Positions 1 through 8,959 of a stretch of 64,000 bases of DNA are shown in pieces. Each line of letters opens with the position of its first letter. The stretch's first letter is position 1. Source of the stretch: JBBIRG01 sp964410965. Its GTDB lineage: Bacteria > CLD3 > SB21 > JBBIRG01. The stretch covers positions 1-64,000 of the forward strand of contig CAYPIY010000002.1 in the NCBI GenBank assembly GCA_964410965.1, read 5' to 3'. Made by a program: the position numbers and the translations under genes. The notes below the pieces were generated by a model. The model was not told where the DNA came from, did no database searches, and saw only the letters and a program-made list of their open reading frames with translations.

Positions 1-41
1 ACTGCCGCAAGATAGCGTAAACCCAATTCTCTTTCCGTCAT
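1..41 (-). CDS. Possible 5' end of a gene running off the window
   Basis: On the minus strand an ATG at 41 opens a frame that stays open to the window edge (MTERELGLRYLAA). A GGAGGTG sequence abuts the ATG, which is closer than a normal Shine-Dalgarno spacing, so the true start could be a later codon. Only about 13 codons are visible and no family can be named. The next gene upstream on this strand ends at 217, so 42-216 is AT-rich leader sequence with no other gene. Confidence 0.25.
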   Translation of the reverse strand, partial: MTERELGLRYLAA

Positions 42-216
42 CACCTCCCGGGTGGCCTTAGGTTGAAAAATCCTGTTATTTAAAAGAATGTGCGTAAAAA
101 ACGATGCGTTTTCTGAAATACTTGATAATAGTTTAATCTCAGTATTACCTAAAATCAAGATAAATTTCACATTTAATTGCAGAACAAAAAAAGGAAATTC
201 TTCTGGGGCAATAGGA

Positions 217-711
217 TCAACCGCTATATTTCCAGTTCGTATCTTTCAGTAGTAAATTATCCTGATTTTTTGCATGCACCTGAGCATTGATGATTTCAGC
301 CAGAATCAGGGTGTGGTCGCCCTTATCCATACTTACTTCCACCTTACATTCGAGATATCCCATGCAGGCTTTAAGTATAGGAACCCCTGCTCCGCCCAGT
401 TCAAAGTCATAACCGCATATCTTTTTCTCTTCAATAATGAATTCTTTTGCAAGTTTTTCCGCCATAGGTTTCTGGTCCGACGCGAGAAAATTCAGGGCAA
501 AACAACGGCTCTGCCCGACCGATCGCTGGATTCGGCTGTCTTTTTTAAGCGCCACCATAATTACGGAGGGTTCGAAGGAAACCTGGGATACCCATGAAAC
601 AAGCGCGCCCGCAAATGGCTGAGCGTTGTTCGGGTCTGTAACTTTTGATGTCAGATAATACAGTCCATAAGGTATTTTATGCAGCATGGTTACGCGGTCT
701 TCCAGTTTCAT
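217..711 (-). CDS. Flavin reductase family protein (FMN-binding)
   Basis: This 164-residue protein matches the small flavin-reductase-like fold that binds FMN and either reduces free flavin for a partner or acts as a flavin-dependent oxidoreductase. The N-terminal stretch with PYGLYYLTS, the SWVSQVSFEP segment and the SVIMVALKKDS strand are typical of the domain, as is the later FALNFL segment. Length is normal for single-domain members. It has no signal peptide and should be cytoplasmic. It lies 30 bp downstream of the cysteine desulfurase on the same strand and may be cotranscribed. The physiological partner cannot be read from context. Confidence 0.8.
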   Translation of the reverse strand: MKLEDRVTMLHKIPYGLYYLTSKVTDPNNAQPFAGALVSWVSQVSFEPSVIMVALKKDSRIQRSVGQSRCFALNFLASDQKPMAEKLAKEFIIEEKKICGYDFELGGAGVPILKACMGYLECKVEVSMDKGDHTLILAEIINAQVHAKNQDNLLLKDTNWKYSG

Positions 712-741
712 TACAAATCTCCTTCTGTTAAAGTTCAGTGA

Positions 742-2016
742 TCATATACAGCAATCATGATTTTGGTCATCGGAACAGTCCTTTGTCCCCGTTTTACTGT
801 CATCCTGAAACTGACGGGAAGCTGAACGCAAACTCCGGACCACTTCAATAATTTTTTCCGTTGCAACACGGATTTCATCCAAGGTATTACTTTTCCCGAT
901 ACCCATGCGCAGGGAGGAGCGGCTGAGCATTTCATCCAGTCCGATAGCCCGGAGCACATGGGATGGCTCTTGATGTTCGCTGGAACAGGCCGAACCCGAC
1001 GAAACCGCGATGTTTTTCAGGCCTGAAATCAGAGCGTTCCCGTCTATTCTTCCGAAATGGACATTCAGGTTATCGGGCAGCCGCTTAAGTTTCTTGGATA
1101 ACTCCTCTGCGGAAGCGCCTGATTGGAAATCGGGCGCATCGATTTCCGGGCCGTTTAATCCGATGACATATAACGCGTTTTTCAGTTCAGTGAATAAAGC
1201 GTTTCTCAGATCAATTACATGACGGAATCTTTGCTCAAATTCATCGACGGCCAGCTGCATCGCCTTTCCCATGCCTGCGATGCCGGGCACATTCAGGGTT
1301 CCGGACCGCATGCCTGATTCTTGCCCTCCCCCGTCGGACTGGCAGGCCAGGCTCACGCGCGGTTTAGACCTGCAGACGTACAGGATGCCCGTTCCCTTCG
1401 GCCCGTAGCATTTATGAGCCGAAAAAGAAGCCATATCCATGTTGAGCGATTTGACATCCAGTGATATCTTTCCGAACGCCTGGCTGCAGTCGCTGTGAAA
1501 AAGAATCCCGTGCCGGCGGGCTATGGCCCCAATCGCCTGAACATCATTGACCGTTCCGATCTCATTGTTGGCCATCATGACCGAAATGAGAATCGTTTCC
1601 GGAGTAATCGCTTTTTCCACTTCTGCCGGATCCACTTGTCCGTCGCGAAATACAGACAGGTATGTCACACGGAAGCCCTGTTTCTCGAGTTTCCGGCAGG
1701 CGGCCAGCACGCAGGAATGCTCCGTGACCGAGGTGATGATATGCTTTCCCTTCACGGAATAAATTTCCGCCGCCCCTTTGATCGCGAGATTGTTCGCTTC
1801 TGTCGCTCCGCTTGTGAACACGATTTCCCTATCCTGGGCTCCGATCGCCTGTGCCGCCTGACGGCGCGCCGCTTTCACGCCTTCTTCCGCTTCCCACCCG
1901 AACACGTGATTGCTGGCTGCGTTACCGTAACGGCCGGTCATGTAAGGCATCATCGCCTCCAAAACTCGGGAATCCAGGGGCGTTGTCGAATGGTGGTCTA
2001 AATATATCCGGTCCAT
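742..2016 (-). CDS. Cysteine desulfurase (NifS/IscS family)
   Basis: PLP enzyme of 424 residues that converts cysteine to alanine and delivers persulfide sulfur for Fe-S cluster and thiocofactor assembly. Visible hallmarks are the N-terminal YLDHHSTTP, His100 in TEHSCVL, the Schiff-base Lys202 in SAHKCYGPKG, and the persulfide-forming Cys344 in SSGSACSSEHQ. The loop with SSGSACS is of the IscS/NifS class I type. Two oddities stand out: an extra segment around residues 298-316 before the active-site strand, and a polar tail ending in HDCCI that could bind metal or be fortuitous. No iscU, iscA or nifU lies beside it. The multihaem and Fe-S proteins elsewhere in the window make a general housekeeping role plausible. 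Confidence 0.92.
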   Translation of the reverse strand: MDRIYLDHHSTTPLDSRVLEAMMPYMTGRYGNAASNHVFGWEAEEGVKAARRQAAQAIGAQDREIVFTSGATEANNLAIKGAAEIYSVKGKHIITSVTEHSCVLAACRKLEKQGFRVTYLSVFRDGQVDPAEVEKAITPETILISVMMANNEIGTVNDVQAIGAIARRHGILFHSDCSQAFGKISLDVKSLNMDMASFSAHKCYGPKGTGILYVCRSKPRVSLACQSDGGGQESGMRSGTLNVPGIAGMGKAMQLAVDEFEQRFRHVIDLRNALFTELKNALYVIGLNGPEIDAPDFQSGASAEELSKKLKRLPDNLNVHFGRIDGNALISGLKNIAVSSGSACSSEHQEPSHVLRAIGLDEMLSRSSLRMGIGKSNTLDEIRVATEKIIEVVRSLRSASRQFQDDSKTGTKDCSDDQNHDCCI

Positions 2017-2138
2017 GCCTTCATGGTATGAATGTCTGTTTATTTATTCAAGAAAAAAGGAGCAAAAAAACAATGTCCCCTTTTAATCGCAATGGTACGT
2101 TTACTATAATTGATTTTTTTGTCCGATAGATTGATGGG

Positions 2139-4139
2139 TCAGGCCTGGCCTTCAGACTGTTTTTTCTCCCTGGCCATTTCGTTCAGGCGTTCCCTAAATA
2201 TCAGTTCGCATTCCTCAAACAATTCCACGACTTTCGGATCGGAAAGGAAATGCGTGATATCCTGCTCGAGGACACCGGGATCCATTTTTCCTTCCATCAG
2301 GTTATCGCGGCGCGTGCGCAGACCGACGATCACTTCATCCAGGCGGCTTAAAAGGTCGATGTTTTCGTTGCTGAGCTCGTTTTCGAGCGCTTCCAGCCGG
2401 AACAGCCGCTGGGTCAGCATATTCAGCATTTTTCTTTTCACCTGGTTCTGCATATCGATCTGGCTTGCGGCAAGCAGGGCGTCCTTTTTGAGCTGCGCGA
2501 TGGTATCGGTGATTTCCCCGATGGTGATCTGCTGGGACTGTTCAAGATGAGAGGCCAGGTGAGCCGTGAGAAACACCACGGTCAGGCTCTTCACGTTGAT
2601 CGGCTCGATGGCGTTGATATGGGAAAGGATGCTGTTCAGGATCTCGAACCGGCTTTTCCTTTTTTCTGTGATGATGTACTTCCGGTCGATGTATGTCTCC
2701 AGAATGATGTTCAGCTCAAACGTATTGATCAGTTCCGGCCAGTAATTATGGTCGACAATCTGCAGCAGCCCCGGATTCTGGGACAAATGCTTTTCAATCA
2801 GGTCGACGATCGCGAATTGCCTCTCCGGGTTATGGCACTGCGAGAGCCGGTCGCGGATGCTTTCAAGCACGGTGCTGCCGTCGATGTCCTGCCTTGCGCC
2901 TTCATCTTCCAGGTACGCGTCGAGACGGGAATTCAGGTACGTCAGCACAAGCTGTGCCAGAGGGATCCGGTCGCCGGATTCCGCGACGCCTTCCGCGAGT
3001 TTCCGGAGCCTCGTGCGGAACTGAACGATGCTTTGCCGGAACCGTCTGTTGTGGTGATCGCATTCCCCGAGAATCTCAAAGAACGAAAAAATATCGCGGG
3101 TGATGACCGGAAGCGGCGACAGTTCCTGCGTCATCACGATGGTCTGGTCGATCATCGACAGGAGTTCCTCGACGGTGTGTCCCGTCTCCTCCGGATTGTC
3201 CAGCCTGTACGTAATGGAAATCACCGCAAGCGTTTCATCCTGAAGGGTCTTGATATCCACGAAAAGGTGCCGGGCCTCCACGTACAAATCGGCGATTTCC
3301 ATCGATGAGTTTTTTACTTTTTCATCGAGCAGGTACTGCTCAAGCGCGATTTTAAGCTCATATTCATTGATCAGCGAAAGCCAGAACTCCCTTGGTTTGA
3401 GCCGTGTTTCCTCATGCGATGGAAAGGAAAAGAAATAATGCTCGATCTGCTGGGCGATGAGGAACTGCCGTTTCATGTTATTGCACTGCGACAGGCGAAC
3501 CGACATCTCAAAGATCAGCCGGTCATCCATCCCGTATTCGCTGAGAATGACCTCAAGAAAAGTGAAGAGGTACACGCCGATCAGTTCTTTCAGGCTCATC
3601 GATTTCCTGAACGTCTCGCGGCGCGTAGCAATGTCCGCACGGAAATTCAGGTAGAACGGGCAAAGAAGCACCGAATGTACGCTCAGTTCCATCTCCTGCG
3701 TGACCTGAATGAACGTCCGGATATCCGCATCGGTAATACCTCCCTTCGCAAGCAACTCCTGCAGGCCCGCGGGCTGAAACTCTCTGTATTTTTCCGCGGA
3801 GACCCATTCCAGAAATTTGACGGCATCTTTTTCCTGGAGGGACCGGATACAGGCATGGGCTGCGCGCTCCGACATGCCGGATTCGGTCAGCCAGAATTCC
3901 AGCTTGCTGAAATCAAGCAGGTTCCGGATAGCCGCCGTCTTCAGATGCCCTTTATGTTCCGTCTCGCGAATCATGAGTGTTTCGCTTAAATGCATCCGGA
4001 ACACTCTCTGTGTCGGGACCGGAAGCCCTGAAAGATCCTCAACCAAAGAGCGGATAAATTCATCAGACGGACGGTTAGGAATGTTGATGGTTAACAGCGA
4101 CGTAATGACGGTTATTTCGTTGCTTTTTTCAGACGGCAT
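2139..4139 (-). CDS. Unrecognised 666-residue protein with internal duplication
   Basis: I do not recognise the family. The protein is soluble-looking, acidic and predicted mostly helical, with no signal peptide or membrane segment. Residues about 182-315 and 391-535 are an internal repeat. RLSQCNNMKRQFLIAQQIE matches RLSQCHNPERQFAIVDLIE. The later EFWLSLINEYELKIALEQY matches NYWPELINTFELNIILETY. The C-terminal 110 residues (555-666) look like coiled coil. It sits alone between the cysteine desulfurase and the secreted protease, with its own likely promoter at 4177-4206. A helical-repeat scaffold is a reasonable guess only. Confidence 0.75.
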   Translation of the reverse strand: MPSEKSNEITVITSLLTINIPNRPSDEFIRSLVEDLSGLPVPTQRVFRMHLSETLMIRETEHKGHLKTAAIRNLLDFSKLEFWLTESGMSERAAHACIRSLQEKDAVKFLEWVSAEKYREFQPAGLQELLAKGGITDADIRTFIQVTQEMELSVHSVLLCPFYLNFRADIATRRETFRKSMSLKELIGVYLFTFLEVILSEYGMDDRLIFEMSVRLSQCNNMKRQFLIAQQIEHYFFSFPSHEETRLKPREFWLSLINEYELKIALEQYLLDEKVKNSSMEIADLYVEARHLFVDIKTLQDETLAVISITYRLDNPEETGHTVEELLSMIDQTIVMTQELSPLPVITRDIFSFFEILGECDHHNRRFRQSIVQFRTRLRKLAEGVAESGDRIPLAQLVLTYLNSRLDAYLEDEGARQDIDGSTVLESIRDRLSQCHNPERQFAIVDLIEKHLSQNPGLLQIVDHNYWPELINTFELNIILETYIDRKYIITEKRKSRFEILNSILSHINAIEPINVKSLTVVFLTAHLASHLEQSQQITIGEITDTIAQLKKDALLAASQIDMQNQVKRKMLNMLTQRLFRLEALENELSNENIDLLSRLDEVIVGLRTRRDNLMEGKMDPGVLEQDITHFLSDPKVVELFEECELIFRERLNEMAREKKQSEGQA

Positions 4140-4176
4140 ATTTTCTTACCGGATCGGACGAAAATAATTTATCTTT

Positions 4177-4206
4177 TTAATATAAGCACATTTTGTCTTT
4201 TTTCAA
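4177..4206 (-). promoter_or_regulatory. Candidate sigma70-type promoter of the 666-residue protein
   Basis: On the minus strand, TTGAAA (4206-4201) and TATTAA (4182-4177) are separated by 18 bp, about 40 bp before the start codon at 4139. The -35 box lies inside a TTTTTCAA/TTGAAAAA inverted repeat. The surrounding 4140-4435 gap holds no convincing gene. Confidence 0.4.
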
Positions 4207-4435
4207 CGGCTTTTTGAAAAATCGGGTAAGTCCTGCCGGTAAAACAGGCTGCTTCCGTACATCCGGATTCCGGGAATGACGCTGACATTTCATGTCTGGA
4301 TGAAAACCGGCTGTGAAAACGGATCCGGGCTCCTGTCAGCGGCGTTGAATCAGTTCACATCCCTGCAAATAACATAAATTGACAAACAATTTTAACCAAG
4401 GAGAGATCGTAAGTAAAGCCTATCGATGCATACTT

Positions 4436-7400
4436 TTATTTCACGACGGCGAATTTTCCCTTTGTTTTGTGCTTCCCGCTTTCGGCCGTGTACAGGTAAA
4501 TCCCGGCCGGTATAAGGCTGCCATGGTTGTCCCGCAAATTCCAGCGGACTCCTCCGTCGGATCCGGTTTCCTGGATTTGCCTGATCAAACGGCCGCCGGC
4601 AGAATAAATCCGGATCGTGACAGACGCGGTTAGATTGGCGAATGTAATCTCCTCATGTGTCCCCTGCCTGAATGGATTCGGGTATACATACATCCGGTCC
4701 AGCGACGTCTGTGTGAACAGAAGCGACGCCCGGTGTCCGATGGTTTCATCCAGATGATGGCCCGCAATCGACCGGAGGTTGCGGGCGATTACAATGTATT
4801 GAATTCCCGTAGCGCCGACCGGATAATTTCCCTGAACACTTAGAATCACCGTGCCGGGAACGGATGAATCCAGTTCGGCGGCCATAACCTCAAAATCAGG
4901 CTCTACGGAATAATTGCCCGGAAGTGATGCCGAAGCGGATTCCAGCGGCTCACTGAAACGGACCGCGATCCGGTTCTGCCCGAGGTATTCGCACTTCACG
5001 ATATATAACTTCTTTTCCTGCGCGGGAAAAAGAAATCCCATCCGGTTTGCGGATGTGTCAAGGGATGTTCCGTCCGTATCTCTGAGGCCTTCCAGCAATA
5101 TCTGATGATATCCGGGCAGCAGTGATGAATAAGTGATCAACACGCCGTTGTTCGATTTTACGGGAATCGCGCTGACCGGCAGGCTGTGACCGGCCAGCCG
5201 GTACGATTTCAGCTGTTTCAGCGTCGAAGGATCCATGGTTTCTGAAAATACCAGTGACAGTTGGTTTTCTCCTGCGATCGTTCCTCCGGTCAGTCTGGGC
5301 GGAATGTTGGGCGTAGAGCGCGCCACATTGCTCAGAGGACTTTCGTTGCCGTCTATCACCGATGTGACCGCGAAAAAAACCGTCCGGAAAGGGACTAGTC
5401 CGGCGATCACTGTATCTGACCGGAAAGGCGACAAATCGGACAGCCATTGCATCTCTTCCCTGGATAATCCCGAGTATATCCTGTAGCCCGAAACGCCCGG
5501 CACGGACTCCCACGATAATGCGACCCGGTTCGTATCCAGCGGTTCGGTATGAAAAAACCGGGGGGAATGAAGGGAAGCCGGACCGCTGTCATGCGAGCAT
5601 AGGATGGTTCCCGTCCCGTCATTGAAAATCAGTTCCGCAGAACCGTCATGATCAGGATCCGCCGCAAGCATGACATTGCTCCGGACCGGATTGTAATGCC
5701 AGATCACGTCCATGGTCTGTCCTGCGGGATTCCATTTGAACACATAACCGTTCGGGTACGTATTGATCAGGATCTCGTCTCCGGGCTCACCGTCAACATC
5801 CGCTGCATGAAGGCCGCTCGCGAAATCGCGCTGGGAAAAATAACCGTAAAAATACCGTTCCCAGAATACTGAGTAAAGATTGTCGCCGGTACGGTGATAA
5901 GCCCGGAACAGCCAGTACGACTTGTTCGGATCACTGCCGGTAAGCGGATCTTCAGTCCTGCAGCCCGCGACAAACTCCATGGTTCCGTCGCCGTCAATAT
6001 CGGCCGCCGCGAGAAACCCGGTCGGATCGATAAGCGGAAGAGAATCACGCCAGGTTTGAACAAAGGAAGAACCTTGTTTTTCGACAATGTATATATCACC
6101 GTCGTAATCCCCGAGCAAAAGTTCCGGCTGCCCGTCACCGTCAAAATCTCCGCTGGCCGATCCGGGAACACCGATCAGGTTATGACCGCGGCTCAGGTTC
6201 GAAATGTCTGATATTTTCATCCATGATGAAACGCCCATTCGTTTATGGATCTGATAATTCGTTCCCTGTTTGGACAGAAAATACAATTCCGGATCCCCCG
6301 GAAAGGTCAGGAAACGGGAGCCCCAGAAATCGTTGCTGTCCCTGAAAACCTGACAAAGAGGAACCGAAACGCTGTCGGCGCTTTCCAGAATGACCGTACG
6401 GTCTCCGTCGCCGACCAGCAGTTTGGATTTGCCGTCGAATGCGTTTGACAGTGCGTCCCGGGGAACTCCGTTGAAACCATACTCATGCCTGATCCTGAAC
6501 TGTCCTGGATACGAAGGGTCATATTGGTAAATTTTAAGTTCCCTGAACTGGCGGGAAACGGACAATTCGTTAAGGATTAGGTCCTCTGTTCCGTCGCGGT
6601 CCAGATCGGTGTTGCCGGGCAGAAGATAGGCCGCCGGAAAGGAATACGAGGAATCTTTCACCCATCGTGAACGTGGAAAATCAGGGTCCGACAGGTCCAC
6701 AGAAAGGATTCCGGACGGAGGGTATCGGGAGGTCATACCCGATGCATTAACCGCCTCGGCGTAAATCTCAGTTGTCAGATCTTTTGTCCATTGAAGCAAC
6801 ACCGCCGGATCAAGCACAACGGAATGATTCTTAGAAAAGTCCTGCAAGGGCATGACCGAGAAAGTATCGGCGGTTCCGGCTTTTCGTATGCGCAAAGAAG
6901 ACGCGCAGTAATCATCAGTTCCGAACGACAAGTACTGGGCGTAATGACGGTCATAAATCATTTTTGCGCTGAAAAAGGAGGATATCTCCGGGGCGCTTCG
7001 GTCGATGTAAATTCGGTTTCGCGCTTCATGCGCGGTTCCGTCCTTGTTTTCGACTTTCAGCCTCAGGACGTACGTTCCCTCGTTCCAGCCGGAAACCGGA
7101 ATCACGGCCAGAGTGTCATGCGCTTTCTGGCGGTCCTGGACTCGTACGATTTCAACCCAGGTGGAAGGATTGTTTCCGGCGCCATAATATAACGTGTATT
7201 GTTTCATCAATGCGCCGGCCGCGGTTCCGGTAACGGTCAGGGTGTCCGAGGCGGCACCGGAATTCGTTCCGGGAAAGTCAATCATCGCAACGGTGGAATA
7301 AGGGATCTGCAGAGCCCGGAAAGCGTTGATTCTTCCCGCGCCGTAATAAGGGTCCCATCCCAGATTACCGATATCATCCGCGGAGGACGATATCGCCGAA

Positions 7401-8710
7401 CGGACTTCGTCCTGGCTCATGCCGGGATGCCTGGAAAGAATCAGGGCGGCCAGTCCCGCAACCAGCGGCGCCGAAGCGGATGTCCCCGACATGAAACCGT
7501 ACTGTCCGTTGAGAGACGCCGTGTAAATCCGGACGCCCGGGGCGACGACCCCGACCCATGCCCCGTAATTGGAAAACGAGGCGATGAAATCATCCTCACC
7601 GGTCGCGCCGACGGCCATGACCCGGCCGAATCCCGCGGGATACCGGATCTGCGCCGATGCATCGTTCCCCGCGGAAGCAACCATAACACAGTTCTTCTGA
7701 TACGCATAACCGACAGCATCACGCAGAAGCGCGGACAGCGTAATATCGCTGAAACTCATGTTGATCACCCTCGCGCCCCTGTCGGCCGCATATACGATGG
7801 CCTGAGCGATGTCGTCAATCTGCAAAAACCCGGACGCCGTCCCGCACCGAACCGGCAGGACCCGGCAACCGTGCGCGATCCCGATCACTCCGGAATCATT
7901 GCCTCCCTCAGCCGCGATGATTCCCGCCACCGCCGTGCCATGGCCGTTTTCATCCAGCGGATCATTATCCGTCACGCTCACGTCCCCGGAATCGTTCAGT
8001 CCCGGCATGTCGGTAAAATCCCAGCCCCGCCAGTCGTCGGAGTAACCGTTGCTGTCATCGTCCAATCCGTTAAAACGCTTGTCCCGCCCTGCCGTATCGG
8101 TGCCGGTCTCCCCGGAATTAACCGCAATACGGTTCCGCAGGTCAGGATGAAAATAATCAATGCCCGTATCGATGATGCCGATCACGACCGAATCGGAACC
8201 GCTTTCGACTGCCCAAGCCTTACGGGCTTTCAGAAGCCCGATCCAGTAAAGGCTGTCGGAGTAAGGGTCTTCTCCTCTTACCCGGTCAATCTTCAGGATG
8301 CGGTTTTCCTCTGCGTATTCAATATTCGGATCTGACCTGAACCACAGAGCCGGGTCTCCGGCTTCTCCGCCGTCCTGCTTTTCAGGAAGCGATATTCTGT
8401 AAACCCTTTCCAGTCCGTTATTCCGGCTCATACCTGCCGGAAAAAGTTTCGAAACCCGGGCCTCATAACCCTTTTTCCCGACGACCGCTTTCAGGTAATC
8501 CTCTTCCGTAACCATCTCCGCTAGGCCGGTTTTAAACTGTATTCCATGCAATGAAAGCAGCGATGATTTCAGGTTCGTTTGTTCTGAAAATTTAACCATC
8601 CATTCCACCAAAGCTCCGACCCTTGCGGACTGGGCAAATAAATGGGAAACCGGCATAAAAAACGCCGCAAAAAGAAGGTACCGAACCAAGGAAAGGGCCA
8701 GATCGCGCAT
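4436..8710 (-). CDS. Secreted subtilisin-like (S8) protease with FG-GAP-like repeats and C-terminal sorting domain
   Basis: From the ATG at 8710 the protein has 1424 residues and begins with a clear signal peptide ending in VSHLFAQ. An in-frame ATG at 8833 would put 41 non-signal residues in front, so I prefer 8710. The S8 domain carries Asp181 (IGIIDTGIDYFHP), His257 (ENGHGTAVAG), oxyanion Asn349 (VASAGND) and Ser411 (MSGTSASAPLVAG). A pro-region of about 150 residues precedes it. The middle holds repeated D-x-D-x-D-G segments (DLDRDGTEDL, DFDGDGQPEL, DIDGDGTMEF) of FG-GAP/VCBS type, then fibronectin-like domains. The C-terminus has YVYPNPFRQG and ends in KTKGKFAVVK, a FlgD-Ig/type IX sorting-like domain. 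Expected role: extracellular or surface proteolysis. Confidence 0.9.
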   Translation of the reverse strand: MRDLALSLVRYLLFAAFFMPVSHLFAQSARVGALVEWMVKFSEQTNLKSSLLSLHGIQFKTGLAEMVTEEDYLKAVVGKKGYEARVSKLFPAGMSRNNGLERVYRISLPEKQDGGEAGDPALWFRSDPNIEYAEENRILKIDRVRGEDPYSDSLYWIGLLKARKAWAVESGSDSVVIGIIDTGIDYFHPDLRNRIAVNSGETGTDTAGRDKRFNGLDDDSNGYSDDWRGWDFTDMPGLNDSGDVSVTDNDPLDENGHGTAVAGIIAAEGGNDSGVIGIAHGCRVLPVRCGTASGFLQIDDIAQAIVYAADRGARVINMSFSDITLSALLRDAVGYAYQKNCVMVASAGNDASAQIRYPAGFGRVMAVGATGEDDFIASFSNYGAWVGVVAPGVRIYTASLNGQYGFMSGTSASAPLVAGLAALILSRHPGMSQDEVRSAISSSADDIGNLGWDPYYGAGRINAFRALQIPYSTVAMIDFPGTNSGAASDTLTVTGTAAGALMKQYTLYYGAGNNPSTWVEIVRVQDRQKAHDTLAVIPVSGWNEGTYVLRLKVENKDGTAHEARNRIYIDRSAPEISSFFSAKMIYDRHYAQYLSFGTDDYCASSLRIRKAGTADTFSVMPLQDFSKNHSVVLDPAVLLQWTKDLTTEIYAEAVNASGMTSRYPPSGILSVDLSDPDFPRSRWVKDSSYSFPAAYLLPGNTDLDRDGTEDLILNELSVSRQFRELKIYQYDPSYPGQFRIRHEYGFNGVPRDALSNAFDGKSKLLVGDGDRTVILESADSVSVPLCQVFRDSNDFWGSRFLTFPGDPELYFLSKQGTNYQIHKRMGVSSWMKISDISNLSRGHNLIGVPGSASGDFDGDGQPELLLGDYDGDIYIVEKQGSSFVQTWRDSLPLIDPTGFLAAADIDGDGTMEFVAGCRTEDPLTGSDPNKSYWLFRAYHRTGDNLYSVFWERYFYGYFSQRDFASGLHAADVDGEPGDEILINTYPNGYVFKWNPAGQTMDVIWHYNPVRSNVMLAADPDHDGSAELIFNDGTGTILCSHDSGPASLHSPRFFHTEPLDTNRVALSWESVPGVSGYRIYSGLSREEMQWLSDLSPFRSDTVIAGLVPFRTVFFAVTSVIDGNESPLSNVARSTPNIPPRLTGGTIAGENQLSLVFSETMDPSTLKQLKSYRLAGHSLPVSAIPVKSNNGVLITYSSLLPGYHQILLEGLRDTDGTSLDTSANRMGFLFPAQEKKLYIVKCEYLGQNRIAVRFSEPLESASASLPGNYSVEPDFEVMAAELDSSVPGTVILSVQGNYPVGATGIQYIVIARNLRSIAGHHLDETIGHRASLLFTQTSLDRMYVYPNPFRQGTHEEITFANLTASVTIRIYSAGGRLIRQIQETGSDGGVRWNLRDNHGSLIPAGIYLYTAESGKHKTKGKFAVVK

Positions 8711-8885
8711 GTATAAAGGTATCAAAAAAACCCATTCAAAGCCACCCTTTTTTGCGTTTCCGGCTTTCTGTGCCGCCTGAAACCTATCGTCCCGGGGAAT
8801 CCGGTTTTGTATCCCCAGTACAACCTTCAGCACAGAGCGCTTTTTTTCGGCTATTCAACAGGAAAAAAAATCGGGTGTTATTTTC

Positions 8886-8914
8886 TTGCAAAATCACATC
8901 GGTTAAACTATATT
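8886..8914 (+). promoter_or_regulatory. Candidate promoter of the SurA-like lipoprotein pair
   Basis: TTGCAA (8886-8891) and TATATT (8909-8914) are separated by an ideal 17 bp, 45 bp before the ATG at 8960. The 8711-8959 interval is the divergent spacer between the protease and this operon and contains no other gene. Confidence 0.55.
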
Positions 8915-8959
8915 GCCTGCGTTTTGAAAAATTGCAACAAAAGACCAGGAGTTCAACAC

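Noticed and set aside
4379..4633. Short plus-strand frame downstream of TTGACA and AGGAGA-like sequences
   Set aside because: It needs a TTG start, runs antisense into the protease's sorting domain, and has no homology I can see.
7199..8335. Long open frame on the plus strand opposite the subtilisin gene
   Set aside because: It is antisense to a protease domain with all catalytic motifs, its product is a low-complexity Arg/Gly/Pro/Val-rich chain, and it has no recognisable domain.
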